Below, in pieces: positions 20,196-27,499 of a stretch of DNA of 64,000 nt. The stretch is from positions 52,373-116,372 of the forward strand of contig NZ_LWIG01000013.1 of the NCBI RefSeq assembly GCF_002068095.1. The letters are read 5' to 3'. Within the stretch, counting starts at the first letter, position 1. Every line of letters begins with the position of its first letter. The translations under genes and the position numbers were made by a program. Source of the DNA: Bradyrhizobium sacchari. GTDB lineage: Bacteria; Pseudomonadota; Alphaproteobacteria; Rhizobiales; Xanthobacteraceae. The notes below the pieces were generated by a model that worked only from the letters and a program-made list of their open reading frames with translations, made no database searches and was not told the origin of the DNA.

Positions 20196-20579
20196 ATGAC
20201 CGACAAGACCAATGACCCCGTCGCCATGTGGCAGAAGATGATGGGGGAGATGGAGAAGGGGTTCAATTCCTTCGCCAACCAGGCCATGTCGTCGCCCGAG
20301 TTTTCGCAAGCTATGAACCGTGCGGGCGGAGTTGCTGCAGGTGCTCAGAAGCAGCTCGGCGACCTCATGGAGAAATACCTGGTTACGATGAACCTGCCGA
20401 GCCGCGAGCAGGTCACCGGCCTTGCTGAGAGGCTGCAGGCCATCGAAGGCCAGATCGGCGAGATCAAGTTGATGCTGAGCCAGATCGCAGCAAGTGCGGG
20501 CGTGGCACAAGGGACCGATTCCGCATTGCGGCCGCCGCGGACGAAGCGTCCGCCCTCCGAAAACGGAGGACAGACATGA
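20196..20579 (+). CDS. Short PhaE-like PHA synthase subunit
   Basis: Protein of 127 residues. N-terminal helix MTDKTNDPVAMWQKMMGEME, a central amphipathic stretch, and the C-terminal block LPSREQVTGLAERLQAIEGQ resembling the end of PhaE subunits, where a P-x-R-x-x-V motif leads into a coiled coil. Classical PhaE (for example Allochromatium) is about 350 residues, so this one is far shorter. The tail is basic and proline-rich (RPPRTKRPPSENG). ATG 20196 follows AGGAGG by 6 bases. Its stop overlaps the phaC start as ATGA, strong evidence for a paired product. Probable job: activating or docking partner of the synthase. Confidence 0.78.
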   Translation: MTDKTNDPVAMWQKMMGEMEKGFNSFANQAMSSPEFSQAMNRAGGVAAGAQKQLGDLMEKYLVTMNLPSREQVTGLAERLQAIEGQIGEIKLMLSQIAASAGVAQGTDSALRPPRTKRPPSENGGQT

Positions 20580-21658
20580 ACGCGCCGGCGGGGCTTGATT
20601 TCGCGTCCATCCCGGAGCGCATCCAGTCCGAGGTGCAGCGCGCCATCCAGCGCAGCATCAAGGGCGTCGAGTATTTCTCGACCTCTGGCCCTTCGCTCGG
20701 CTCGACGCCCAAGGACGTGCTGCATTCGCGCGGCACCATGAGCCTCTATCACTACCGGCCGATGTCGGACGAGATCTACCGCGTGCCGGTGCTGATCGTG
20801 ATGGCGACCACCAACCGCGGCTACATCCTCGACCTCGTGCCCGGCCAGAGCTTCATCGAGTTCCTGCTGAAGCGCGGCTATGACGTCTACATGCTCGACT
20901 GGAGCGCGCCGCGGCCGGAGGAGAAGAGCCTGCGGATGGAGGACTACGTCCTCGACTTCATCCCCGACTGCATCCGCCGCGTGCAGGCCGATTCCGGCGA
21001 GCAGGACGTCTCCGTCATCGGCTATTGCTTCGGTGGCGTGCTCTCGCTGCTCTACGGCTCGATCCACAAGGACGGGCCGATGAAGAATTTGATCTGCTTC
21101 ACCACGCCGATCGATTTCCGCGAGATGAAGCTGTTCTCGAACTTCTCCGACCGCCGCTATTTCGACGTTGACCACCTTGTCGACAGCGTGGGCAACGTGC
21201 CGCCGGAGATGATCCTGTCCTCGTTCGAGATGCTGCGCCCCGCCTCGCGCACGGTGAGCCAGATCCAGCTCTGGGAAAACATCTGGAACGACGAGTTCGT
21301 GAAGTCCTACCGCATGTTCGACCGCTGGGCGACCGATACGCTGCCGCTGGCCGGCGAGTATTTCCGCGCCATCACCAAGGACCTGATGTGGGACAACAAG
21401 CTGTTCAACGACACCATGTCGGTGGGTGGCCGTGCGGCCAGGCTCGAGGACATCAAGGTGCCGATCCTGCATGCGGTCGCCGAGCACGACCACATCGTGC
21501 CCTATGACGCCGCAAAGCACCTGATCGCCAAGATCGGCTCGGCGGACAAGGAAGAGGTGATGCTGAAGGGCGGTCACGTCTCGCTGGTCGCGGGAGCCAA
21601 CGCCGTAAAGCGGCTGTGGCCGAAACTGGATTCCTGGCTGGGGAAGAGATCGACATGA
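20576..21658 (+). CDS. phaC: Class III-type poly(3-hydroxyalkanoate) synthase subunit PhaC
   Basis: Polymerises 3-hydroxyacyl-CoA into PHA at the granule surface. At 360 residues it is the class III size (about 355) and not the roughly 600 of class I. Lipase-like box GYCFGG with nucleophile Cys151, Asp305 in AEHDHIVP and His334 in GGHVSLV give the Cys-Asp-His triad at almost the same positions as the Allochromatium enzyme. MLDWSAPRPEE and the WENIWNDE region are also family-like. It is coupled by ATGA overlaps to the PhaE-like gene before it and the GNAT gene after it. Substrate chain length is not determinable; class III enzymes usually prefer short chains. Confidence 0.93.
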   Translation: MNAPAGLDFASIPERIQSEVQRAIQRSIKGVEYFSTSGPSLGSTPKDVLHSRGTMSLYHYRPMSDEIYRVPVLIVMATTNRGYILDLVPGQSFIEFLLKRGYDVYMLDWSAPRPEEKSLRMEDYVLDFIPDCIRRVQADSGEQDVSVIGYCFGGVLSLLYGSIHKDGPMKNLICFTTPIDFREMKLFSNFSDRRYFDVDHLVDSVGNVPPEMILSSFEMLRPASRTVSQIQLWENIWNDEFVKSYRMFDRWATDTLPLAGEYFRAITKDLMWDNKLFNDTMSVGGRAARLEDIKVPILHAVAEHDHIVPYDAAKHLIAKIGSADKEEVMLKGGHVSLVAGANAVKRLWPKLDSWLGKRST

Positions 21659-22248
21659 GCGAGCAGCGTTCCTATCCGCGTCACGTCAAGACCGACGCCG
21701 GCGATATCGAGATCCGTCTGATGTCACCTGCGGACGAAGCCGCGGTGCTGGCCTTCGGCAAGGGCCTGCCGACCCATGACCTGTTGTTCCTGCCGCGCAA
21801 CATCAGCGAACCGAAAGTGCTGTCAGCCTGGGTCAAGGAGATCGAGCGCGGCGCGATCACGAGCCTGCTCGCGGTCAGGGACGGCGACGTCGTCGGCTGC
21901 GGCACGCTGGTGCGCGATCCGCACTCCTGGTCGCCCCATGTCGGCGAGATCCGCATGGTGGTGTCCCCCGACGTGCGCGGCAAGGGAGTGGGCAAGGCGC
22001 TGTCGCAGGAGACCTTTGCCCTCGCACTCGGGGCGGGGCTGGAAAAGCTCTCGGTCCAGATGACGGTGGACCAGCAGGCGGCGATCGCGCTCTTTGAGAG
22101 CCTAGGCTTCAAGGCCGAGGCGCTGCTGCGGGATCATGTCCGGGACGTCGACGGCAAGACCCACGACATTGTCGTGCTCGGCCACAACATTGCGCAGGTC
22201 CAGGCCCAGATGGAGGCTTATGGGCTGCCAGGTGCCGTCCAGCACTAG
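21655..22248 (+). CDS. GNAT family N-acetyltransferase
   Basis: Protein of 197 residues with an acetyl-CoA binding region VGEIRMVVSPDVRGKGVGKA (motif A, R/Q-x-x-G-x-G/A form) and a later block AIALFESLGFKAEALL typical of GNAT enzymes. Acceptor unknown. ATG 21655 overlaps the phaC stop (ATGA), giving a three-gene coupled set phaE-like/phaC/GNAT; a link between an acetyltransferase and PHA synthesis is therefore suggested but not explained. The last codons and stop form the first unit of a 19-bp tandem repeat. Confidence 0.86.
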   Translation: MSEQRSYPRHVKTDAGDIEIRLMSPADEAAVLAFGKGLPTHDLLFLPRNISEPKVLSAWVKEIERGAITSLLAVRDGDVVGCGTLVRDPHSWSPHVGEIRMVVSPDVRGKGVGKALSQETFALALGAGLEKLSVQMTVDQQAAIALFESLGFKAEALLRDHVRDVDGKTHDIVVLGHNIAQVQAQMEAYGLPGAVQH

Positions 22249-22364
22249 CCGCGCCGTCCAGCACTAGCAGCGCCGTCCAGCACTGGGAGCGCCGTTCAGC
22301 ACTGGGAGCGCCGTCCAGCACTCGGACCGCGGTCCAGCATTAGGTCCGCTCTTCAGCATTAGGT
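22232..22364 (+). repeat. Seven-copy 19-bp tandem repeat
   Basis: Seven head-to-tail units of 19 bp with consensus near GCGCCGTCCAGCACTAGGA. Units start at 22232, 22251, 22270, 22289, 22308, 22327 and 22346. The core CCAGCACT (or TCAGCATT in the last copies) is retained while flanks drift; the last two units change to CCGCNNTCCAGCATTAGGT forms. The first unit covers the final codons and stop of the GNAT gene, so the array seems to have grown from the coding end. 19 is not a multiple of 3, and there are no spacers, so this is neither a coding repeat nor a CRISPR. Confidence 0.9.
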
Positions 22365-22562
22365 CCAAGTCGGACCGATCGCGGACCTCATTGGCTAGGG
22401 AGGCATCAGGATGCCTCCCGGCAAGGCTTTTCACGATTTCGTGATACCGCAGTGCAATATGAATATTGCATCGCACAATTGAGTATGCCATATAAGACGT
22501 GCCCCGGGCCAATGCGGACGGGGTGAGCCATAGCTCAACCCAATGAGGATGGAGAGAACCCC
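22365..22562 (+). promoter_or_regulatory. Phasin upstream region with palindromic candidate PhaR operator
   Basis: With the preceding tandem repeat this makes a 314-bp gap without a gene. It becomes AT-richer toward the phasin. At 22453-22470 the perfect inverted repeat TGCAATAT-GA-ATATTGCA (8-bp arms, 2-bp spacer) is followed at once by TCGCACAA, giving clustered TGC/GCA half-sites. PhaR repressors of alphaproteobacteria bind TGC-rich palindromes upstream of phasin genes, so this is a good candidate site. A GGAGAG ribosome site precedes the phasin ATG. No -10/-35 pair is unambiguous. Confidence 0.6.
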
Positions 22563-23018
22563 ATGACCACTGAAACCAACACCGCTTTCGAGGGCTTCAA
22601 GGACGCTTTCAAGAACATCCAGAACCTGGAAGTTCCCGAGGCCGCCCGCGAATTCGTCAAGAAGACCGCCAACACTGCCAAGGACCGTGCTGCCGAGGCT
22701 TTCGCTGGCTCCGAGCGCGTGACCGCCGCCGTCGAGAACGCGGTGACCGAGTCCGTTGCTGAGGCCGGCAAGATCAGCCGCAACATCCAGCAGGCGATCT
22801 ACGAGGACGCCGAGGCGTTCTTCTCGGGCATCGACAAGCTCGCGTCCGCCAAGTCGGTCAGCGAAGCCGTCGAGATCCAGTCGAGCCTGCTCCGCGCCCG
22901 CGGCGAAGCGTTTGTCTCGCGCGCCAAGGCGACCGCCGACTATCTCGGCAAGCTCGCCGCCAACGGTGCGAAGTCCGCTCAGGACAACTTTGCCAAGGTC
23001 TACAACAAGACTGCCTGA
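22563..23018 (+). CDS. phaP: Phasin (PHA granule-associated protein)
   Basis: Protein of 151 residues, almost wholly helical and rich in Ala, Glu and Lys, matching the Phasin_2 family. Blocks such as NIQNLEVPEAAREFVKKTA, VTESVAEAGKISRNIQQAIY and SVSEAVEIQSSLLRARGEAF are typical. No signal peptide, no enzyme motif. Phasins coat PHA granules, control their size and are titrated with the PhaR repressor. The gene is monocistronic: its own promoter region with a palindrome upstream and a strong terminator 30 bp after the stop. It lies three genes after the synthase pair's first gene. Confidence 0.92.
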   Translation: MTTETNTAFEGFKDAFKNIQNLEVPEAAREFVKKTANTAKDRAAEAFAGSERVTAAVENAVTESVAEAGKISRNIQQAIYEDAEAFFSGIDKLASAKSVSEAVEIQSSLLRARGEAFVSRAKATADYLGKLAANGAKSAQDNFAKVYNKTA

Positions 23019-23048
23019 TCTGGCGCCCTGAGTACAAACTGAATTTGA

Positions 23049-23076
23049 GGCCCGCTTCGGCGGGCCTTTTGTTTTT
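23049..23076 (+). terminator. Rho-independent terminator of the phasin gene
   Basis: Stem GGCCCGC (23049-23055), loop TTCG, stem GCGGGCC (23060-23066), then TTTTGTTTTT. A textbook GC stem with a stable tetraloop and U-run, 31 bp after the phasin stop. Confidence 0.95.
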
Positions 23077-23084
23077 GCGCCGCC

Positions 23085-23171
23085 GTCGTTGCGAGGAGCG
23101 AAGCGACGAAGCAATCCAGAGTCTTTCCGCGGAGGCGGACTGGATTGCTTCGCTTCGCTTGCAATGACGAG
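23085..23171. repeat. Palindromic intergenic repeat, family A copy 2
   Basis: Same family as the copy at 14361: GTCGTTGCGAGGAGCG at the left, TTGCAATGACGA at the right, with GAAGCAATCCAGAG and CTGGATTGCTTC inside. A small GAAGCGAC insertion is present in the left arm. Confidence 0.8.
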
Positions 23172-23186
23172 TACTGTGATGCTGCC

Positions 23187-24473
23187 ATGAACGCACCCGC
23201 CACCTTCTCCTTCGACACCCCCGGCGATGCCGAACGCGCGGCCGAGCTGCGCCGCGTGAAGGCGCTGGCGACGCTGGTGCTGGCCTCGACGCTGCTGGTC
23301 TTCATCGTTGCGAAGTGGTTGCTGCCGGTGCATCCCGTGTTCGGCTTCATTGCAGCCTTCGCGGAAGCTGCGACCATCGGCGGGCTCGCCGACTGGTATG
23401 CGGTGGTCGCGCTGTTCAAGCGGCCGCTCGGCCTGCCGATCCCGCACACCGCGATCATCCAGAGCAACCAGGCCCGCATCGCCGACAAGCTCGGCGAATT
23501 CATTCAGGTGCATTTCCTCGAGGCGGGTCCCGTCGAGGCCAAGCTGAATGAGATCGATTTCGGCTCCTTCGTCGCCGACTGGCTGCGCGACCGCAAACGC
23601 AGCGATGATCTTGCGCGCTTCGCGCTACGCCTGTTGCCGGAGGCGGTGTCGGCGACGGAAAGCTCCGGCCTGATGACCTTCATCATCCGCCGCATGTCCT
23701 CGCAGCTCCAGGCGATCGACCTCGCCCCGCTCGCGGCCGGCACGCTGCGCGGCTTCGTTGCGGAGGGGCGGCACCAGATCCTGTTCGACGATCTCCTGCG
23801 CGTGATGCATGAGACGCTGAACCAGAAAGAGACGATGGCGATGATCCGCGAGAAAGTGCGCGCGGAGTTGCCGACCCTGCTCAATCTCTATCGTGCCGAC
23901 AAGTTTCTGGTGAACAAGATCGTGGCCTCCGCCACCGCCTTCTTCAACGAGGTGCGCAGCGATCCCAAGCATCCGTTCCGTGGCGAGTTTGATCGTATGG
24001 TGCTGAACTTCGTCGACCGGCTCGGGACCGATCAGGCCTATATCGACCGCATCGACGCCTTGAAGCGCGATTTGCTGGCGCGGCCTGAGCTTGCCGATCT
24101 CGCCCGCACCGTCTGGGCCAACACTCGTTCCTTCATCGAGCGCAGCGCGAGCGGCGAGACGCAGGTGCTGCAGCATCATCTCGCAGGCATGTTCGTCTCG
24201 GCAGGCGAGGCGCTCGCCGGCGATGCCGAGCTGCGCGGTGAGATCAACAAGGGGCTGGTGACGGTGCTGCGCAGCTTCGTCGCCGACCAGAAGAGCGGCG
24301 TCTCCACCTTCATCTCCGACCAGGTCAAGGCGTGGAATATGACGCAGCTGATTTCGCTGATCGAAATCAACATCGGCCGCGACCTGCAATACATCCGTTT
24401 CAACGGCTCGCTGATCGGGGGGCTCGCCGGGGTTGCGCTCTACTCCGTAGAGACCCTGCTTCGATTGTTGTGA
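23187..24473 (+). CDS. DUF445 family membrane protein
   Basis: Protein of 428 residues of the DUF445 (YjiN-like) family. Two hydrophobic segments near the N-terminus (about 26-50 and 53-75, with FIAAFAEAATIGGLADWYAV, a family signature), a long helical soluble middle, and a C-terminal helix LIGGLAGVALYSVETLLRLL. Likely inner membrane with a large soluble domain. Function unknown. ATG 23187 is chosen over an upstream TTG inside the repeat. Transcribed in the same direction as the phasin but separated by its terminator. Confidence 0.85.
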   Translation: MNAPATFSFDTPGDAERAAELRRVKALATLVLASTLLVFIVAKWLLPVHPVFGFIAAFAEAATIGGLADWYAVVALFKRPLGLPIPHTAIIQSNQARIADKLGEFIQVHFLEAGPVEAKLNEIDFGSFVADWLRDRKRSDDLARFALRLLPEAVSATESSGLMTFIIRRMSSQLQAIDLAPLAAGTLRGFVAEGRHQILFDDLLRVMHETLNQKETMAMIREKVRAELPTLLNLYRADKFLVNKIVASATAFFNEVRSDPKHPFRGEFDRMVLNFVDRLGTDQAYIDRIDALKRDLLARPELADLARTVWANTRSFIERSASGETQVLQHHLAGMFVSAGEALAGDAELRGEINKGLVTVLRSFVADQKSGVSTFISDQVKAWNMTQLISLIEINIGRDLQYIRFNGSLIGGLAGVALYSVETLLRLL

Positions 24474-24661
24474 CTTTTGCGTCACGGCCGTTAGCATTAA
24501 CACGCGGGCCTATTGCCGCCCCGCGACTCTCCCGCTTGAATGTCGGGAACCGGCCGCCTAGCTGATTCATGTTGCGTTGCGGAACATTCAAGAAGCCGGC
24601 GTATTGGAATTCATGCCCATTGCCGGCATCGCAGCCGGAGCCTTCTCCAGGGGAAACATCG

Positions 24662-25432
24662 ATGACCGCTACTGCCCAGACGCTGCGTCCGCCATCCCGT
24701 ACCCTGATGTTTCTGGAAGGGCGCGCGATCCACGAGTTCGGCGCATTTCTCGGCGCGCTGCCGCTCCTGAGTCTTGCGCCGCGCGGCGACGGCCATCCGG
24801 TGCTGGTGCTGCCGGGCCTCGTAGCCTCGGACGCATCCACGCGCGCGCTGCGCACGTTCCTCACCGGCAAGGGCTACGCGGTGAGCGGCTGGCGCCAGGG
24901 CCGCAACTACGGTCTCCGTCCGGGCGTGCAGCATGCGATGATCGATCTGGTCGAGGAGCTCAGCGACAGGCATGGCCGCAAGATCAGCCTGGTCGGCTGG
25001 AGCCTTGGCGGCCTCTATGCGCGTCAGCTCGCCAAGATGATGCCCGAGCGCGTGCGCCAGGTCATCACGCTCGGCAGCCCGTTCGCGGGCGACCCCCGTT
25101 CGACCAATGCCTGGCGGGTCTATGAATGGGCGAGCGGCCGCAAGGCCGACGAGGTCGATCCGCACTTCGGCGGCGAACTCGCGGTGCCGCCGCCGGTGCC
25201 GACCACCGCCATCTTCAGCCGCACCGATGGTGTCTGCGCCTGGCAAGGCTGCATGGAGAAGTCGGGCGCGCAGACCGAGAGCATCGAGGTCGAGAGCAGT
25301 CATTGCGGCATGGGCCATCATCCCGCTGCGGTCTATGCCGTGGCGGACCGGCTCGCACAGAAGGAAGGCCAGTGGCGCCCCTTCGACCGCAGCGGCTGGC
25401 GCAGCCTCGCCTATCCGGATCCGCATCGGTAG
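24662..25432 (+). CDS. Alpha/beta hydrolase, copy 2 of a paralogous pair
   Basis: Protein of 256 residues, paralogue of the hydrolase at 10958-11758. Oxyanion region GHPVLVLPGLVASD, GYAVSGWRQGRNYG, nucleophile elbow VGWSLGG with Ser114, LGSPFAGD, acid region SRTDGVCAWQGC, and a late His in SSHCGMGHHPAAV. ATG 24662 is preferred because AGGGGAAA lies just upstream; an upstream in-frame ATG at 24569 would add a tail that looks non-coding. No signal peptide. A duplication flanking the PHA/wax-ester genes suggests related lipid-ester substrates, but none is shown. Confidence 0.84.
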   Translation: MTATAQTLRPPSRTLMFLEGRAIHEFGAFLGALPLLSLAPRGDGHPVLVLPGLVASDASTRALRTFLTGKGYAVSGWRQGRNYGLRPGVQHAMIDLVEELSDRHGRKISLVGWSLGGLYARQLAKMMPERVRQVITLGSPFAGDPRSTNAWRVYEWASGRKADEVDPHFGGELAVPPPVPTTAIFSRTDGVCAWQGCMEKSGAQTESIEVESSHCGMGHHPAAVYAVADRLAQKEGQWRPFDRSGWRSLAYPDPHR

Positions 25433-25445
25433 GTTTCTTCGCCTC

Positions 25446-25500
25446 CCCCCGCATCCGCCTTCGCTAAAGCTTCGGCGGACCTGCGCGGGAGAAGGGGAAG
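25446..25500. repeat. Degenerate intergenic repeat, possibly family E
   Basis: Contains CCGCCTTCGCTAAAGCTTCG (a short TTCGCTAAAGCTTCG stem) and ends with GCGGGAGAAGGGGAAG, resembling the right end of the repeat at 52935-53098. Lies between the hydrolase and paaX. Confidence 0.4.
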
Positions 25501-25554
25501 AGCCGTCGCTGCCGTCCATTGTCGCACCTGCACCAAACGCGCTATGCCTCGCGC

Positions 25555-26421
25555 ATGGCGCATCCGCTTTCCCGCATCATCGACCAGCTCAAGCGCGAAC
25601 CCTCGCGCACCGGCTCCATCGTCATCACCGTGTTCGGAGACGCCATCGTGCCGCGCGGCGGCTCCGTGTGGTTGGGCACGCTGCTGGAATTCTTCGAAAG
25701 CCTGGACATCGACAGCGGCGTCGTTCGCACCGCGATGTCTCGCCTTGCCGCCGACGGCTGGCTGACGCGCGAAAAGGTCGGCCGCAACAGTTTCTATCGC
25801 TTGGCCGACAAGGGTCGGCAAACCTTCGAGGCCGCCACGCGCCACATCTACGATCCGCCGCCATCGGACTGGACCGGGCGCTTCGAGCTGCTGTTGATCG
25901 GCAATGGCGAGGACCGCGACGCCTCGCGCGAAGCGCTGCGCAATGCCGGCTTCGGCAGTCCGCTGCCGGGCGTGTGGGTCGCGCCGTCAGGCGTGCCGGT
26001 GCCGGAGGAGGCCGCCGGCGCGATCCGTCTCGAAGTCTCCGCGGAGGACGACAGTGGCCGCCGCCTGCTCAGCGCGAGCTGGCCGCTGGACCGCACCGCG
26101 GATGCCTATCTGAAATTCATGAAGACGTTCGAGCCGCTGCGCGCCGCGATCGGCCGCGGCACGGACTTGTCCGAGGCCGAGGCCTTCACTGCGCGCATCC
26201 TGCTGATCCACTATTACCGCCGCGTCGTGTTGCGCGATCCGCTGCTGCCGGAGAGCCTGCTGCCGGCGGACTGGCCGGGCAGGGCCGCGCGCGCGCTCTG
26301 CGGCGAGATTTATCGCGCGCTGCTTGCGCCGTCGGAAAAATGGCTTGATGGCCATGCGACCAACGAGAAGGGGCCATTGCCGGCGGCGCGGAAACTGCTG
26401 GAACGGAGGTTCGGCACCTGA
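25555..26421 (+). CDS. paaX: PaaX family transcriptional repressor of phenylacetate degradation
   Basis: Regulator of 288 residues. N-terminal winged helix with SIVITVFGDAIVPRGGSVWL and SGVVRTAMSRLAADGWL, then KVGRNSFYRLADKGR; a middle domain with LPGVWVAPSG; and a C-terminal PaaX-C region with LLIHYYRRVVLRDPLLPE, the strongest family block. PaaX represses paa genes and is released by phenylacetyl-CoA. ATG 25555 fits the family N-terminus; a TTG at 25519 is also open. It lies 75 bp upstream of paaA in the same direction, with a palindrome and a promoter in the gap. Confidence 0.92.
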   Translation: MAHPLSRIIDQLKREPSRTGSIVITVFGDAIVPRGGSVWLGTLLEFFESLDIDSGVVRTAMSRLAADGWLTREKVGRNSFYRLADKGRQTFEAATRHIYDPPPSDWTGRFELLLIGNGEDRDASREALRNAGFGSPLPGVWVAPSGVPVPEEAAGAIRLEVSAEDDSGRRLLSASWPLDRTADAYLKFMKTFEPLRAAIGRGTDLSEAEAFTARILLIHYYRRVVLRDPLLPESLLPADWPGRAARALCGEIYRALLAPSEKWLDGHATNEKGPLPAARKLLERRFGT

Positions 26422-26429
26422 TCTTTATG

Positions 26430-26470
26430 TTACAGAAATATCTTGCATAACGTAATTTCTGTTATATATT
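26430..26470 (+). promoter_or_regulatory. paaA promoter with overlapping candidate PaaX operator
   Basis: Inverted repeat TTACAGAAAT (26430-26439) and ATTTCTGTTA (26455-26464), 9 of 10 positions complementary, 15 bp apart. A sigma70-like pair, TTGCAT (26443-26448) and TATATT (26465-26470) with 16 bp between, lies within and just after it, so a bound repressor would block RNA polymerase. A GGGAGG ribosome site precedes paaA. The PaaX assignment is by position only. Confidence 0.6.
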
Positions 26471-26496
26471 GCCTCCCATAAAACGGGAGGACGCGC

Positions 26497-27489
26497 ATGT
26501 ATACCCAGGCGCTGAACATGGCCGAGACCGACGATCGCGGTCTCGAAGACGCGACCAAGGCTGCGCAGTTCCAGGCCCGCATCGATGCCGAAGAACGTAT
26601 CGAGCCGAACGACTGGATGCCGGCGGCCTACCGCAAGACGCTCACCCGTCAGATCTCCCAGCACGCGCATTCCGAAATCGTCGGGATGCTTCCCGAGGGC
26701 AACTGGATCACCCGCGCGCCAACGTTGCGCCGCAAGGCGGCGTTGCTCGCCAAGGTGCAGGACGAGTGCGGCCATGGGCTCTATCTTTACGCCGCCGCCG
26801 AGACGCTTGGCTCATCGCGGGAAGAGCTGGTCGACGCGATGCTCGCGGGCAAGGCAAAGTATTCCTCGATCTTCAACTATCCGACGCTGACCTGGGCCGA
26901 CATCGGCACGATCGGTTGGCTGGTCGACGGCGCCGCGATCATGAACCAGATCCCGCTGTGCCGCTGCTCCTACGGGCCCTATGCCCGCGCGATGATCCGC
27001 GTCTGCAAGGAGGAATCGTTCCACCAGCGCCAGGGCTACGAGATCATGGTGACGCTGTGCCGCGGCTCGGGCGAACAGAAGGCGATGGCGCAGGATGCGC
27101 TGAACCGCTGGTGGTGGCCGGTGCTGATGATGTTCGGCCCGCCTGATGCCACGAGCCAGCACAGCGACACCTCGACCAAGTGGAAGATCAAGCGCTTCTC
27201 GAACGACGAGCTGCGCCAGAAATTCGTCGATGCCACCGTGCCGCAGGCGCAATATCTCGGCCTCACCATTCCCGATCCCGGCATGGTTCAGGATGCCGAA
27301 GGGCACTGGCGCTACAGCGAGATCGACTGGACCGAGTTCAAGCAGGTGCTCGCTGGCAATGGCCCGTGCAACCGCGACCGCATGGCCGCGCGCCGCAAGG
27401 CGCACGAGGAGGGCGCCTGGGTGCGCGAGGCGGCGGCCACTTATGCCGCCAAGCGCGCTCAGCGTCAAACCGCGCAAGCCGCGGAATAG
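26497..27489 (+). CDS. paaA: Phenylacetyl-CoA 1,2-epoxidase catalytic subunit PaaA
   Basis: Di-iron oxygenase subunit of 330 residues that epoxidises the aromatic ring of phenylacetyl-CoA with PaaB, C and E. Ferritin-like iron ligands are visible: Glu60 in HSEIVGM, DECGH at 89-93 and EESFH at 172-176. Other family blocks include MPEGNW-like LPEGNW and [13 protein letters not shown]. Length matches family (about 310-330). GGGAGG lies 7 bases before the ATG. First gene of the paaABCDE operon, directly after the promoter/operator. Confidence 0.96.
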   Translation: MYTQALNMAETDDRGLEDATKAAQFQARIDAEERIEPNDWMPAAYRKTLTRQISQHAHSEIVGMLPEGNWITRAPTLRRKAALLAKVQDECGHGLYLYAAAETLGSSREELVDAMLAGKAKYSSIFNYPTLTWADIGTIGWLVDGAAIMNQIPLCRCSYGPYARAMIRVCKEESFHQRQGYEIMVTLCRGSGEQKAMAQDALNRWWWPVLMMFGPPDATSQHSDTSTKWKIKRFSNDELRQKFVDATVPQAQYLGLTIPDPGMVQDAEGHWRYSEIDWTEFKQVLAGNGPCNRDRMAARRKAHEEGAWVREAAATYAAKRAQRQTAQAAE

Positions 27490-27499
27490 GGAGATCGAT

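Noticed and set aside
22232..22364. CRISPR array
   Set aside because: The 19-bp units are contiguous with no spacers, and there are no cas genes.
24520..24620. EcfG-type general stress promoter (GGAAC followed by a CGTT-like box) upstream of the hydrolase
   Set aside because: GGAAC occurs twice but the spacing to any CGTT-like sequence is 14 or 20 bp; the known spacing is about 16-17.
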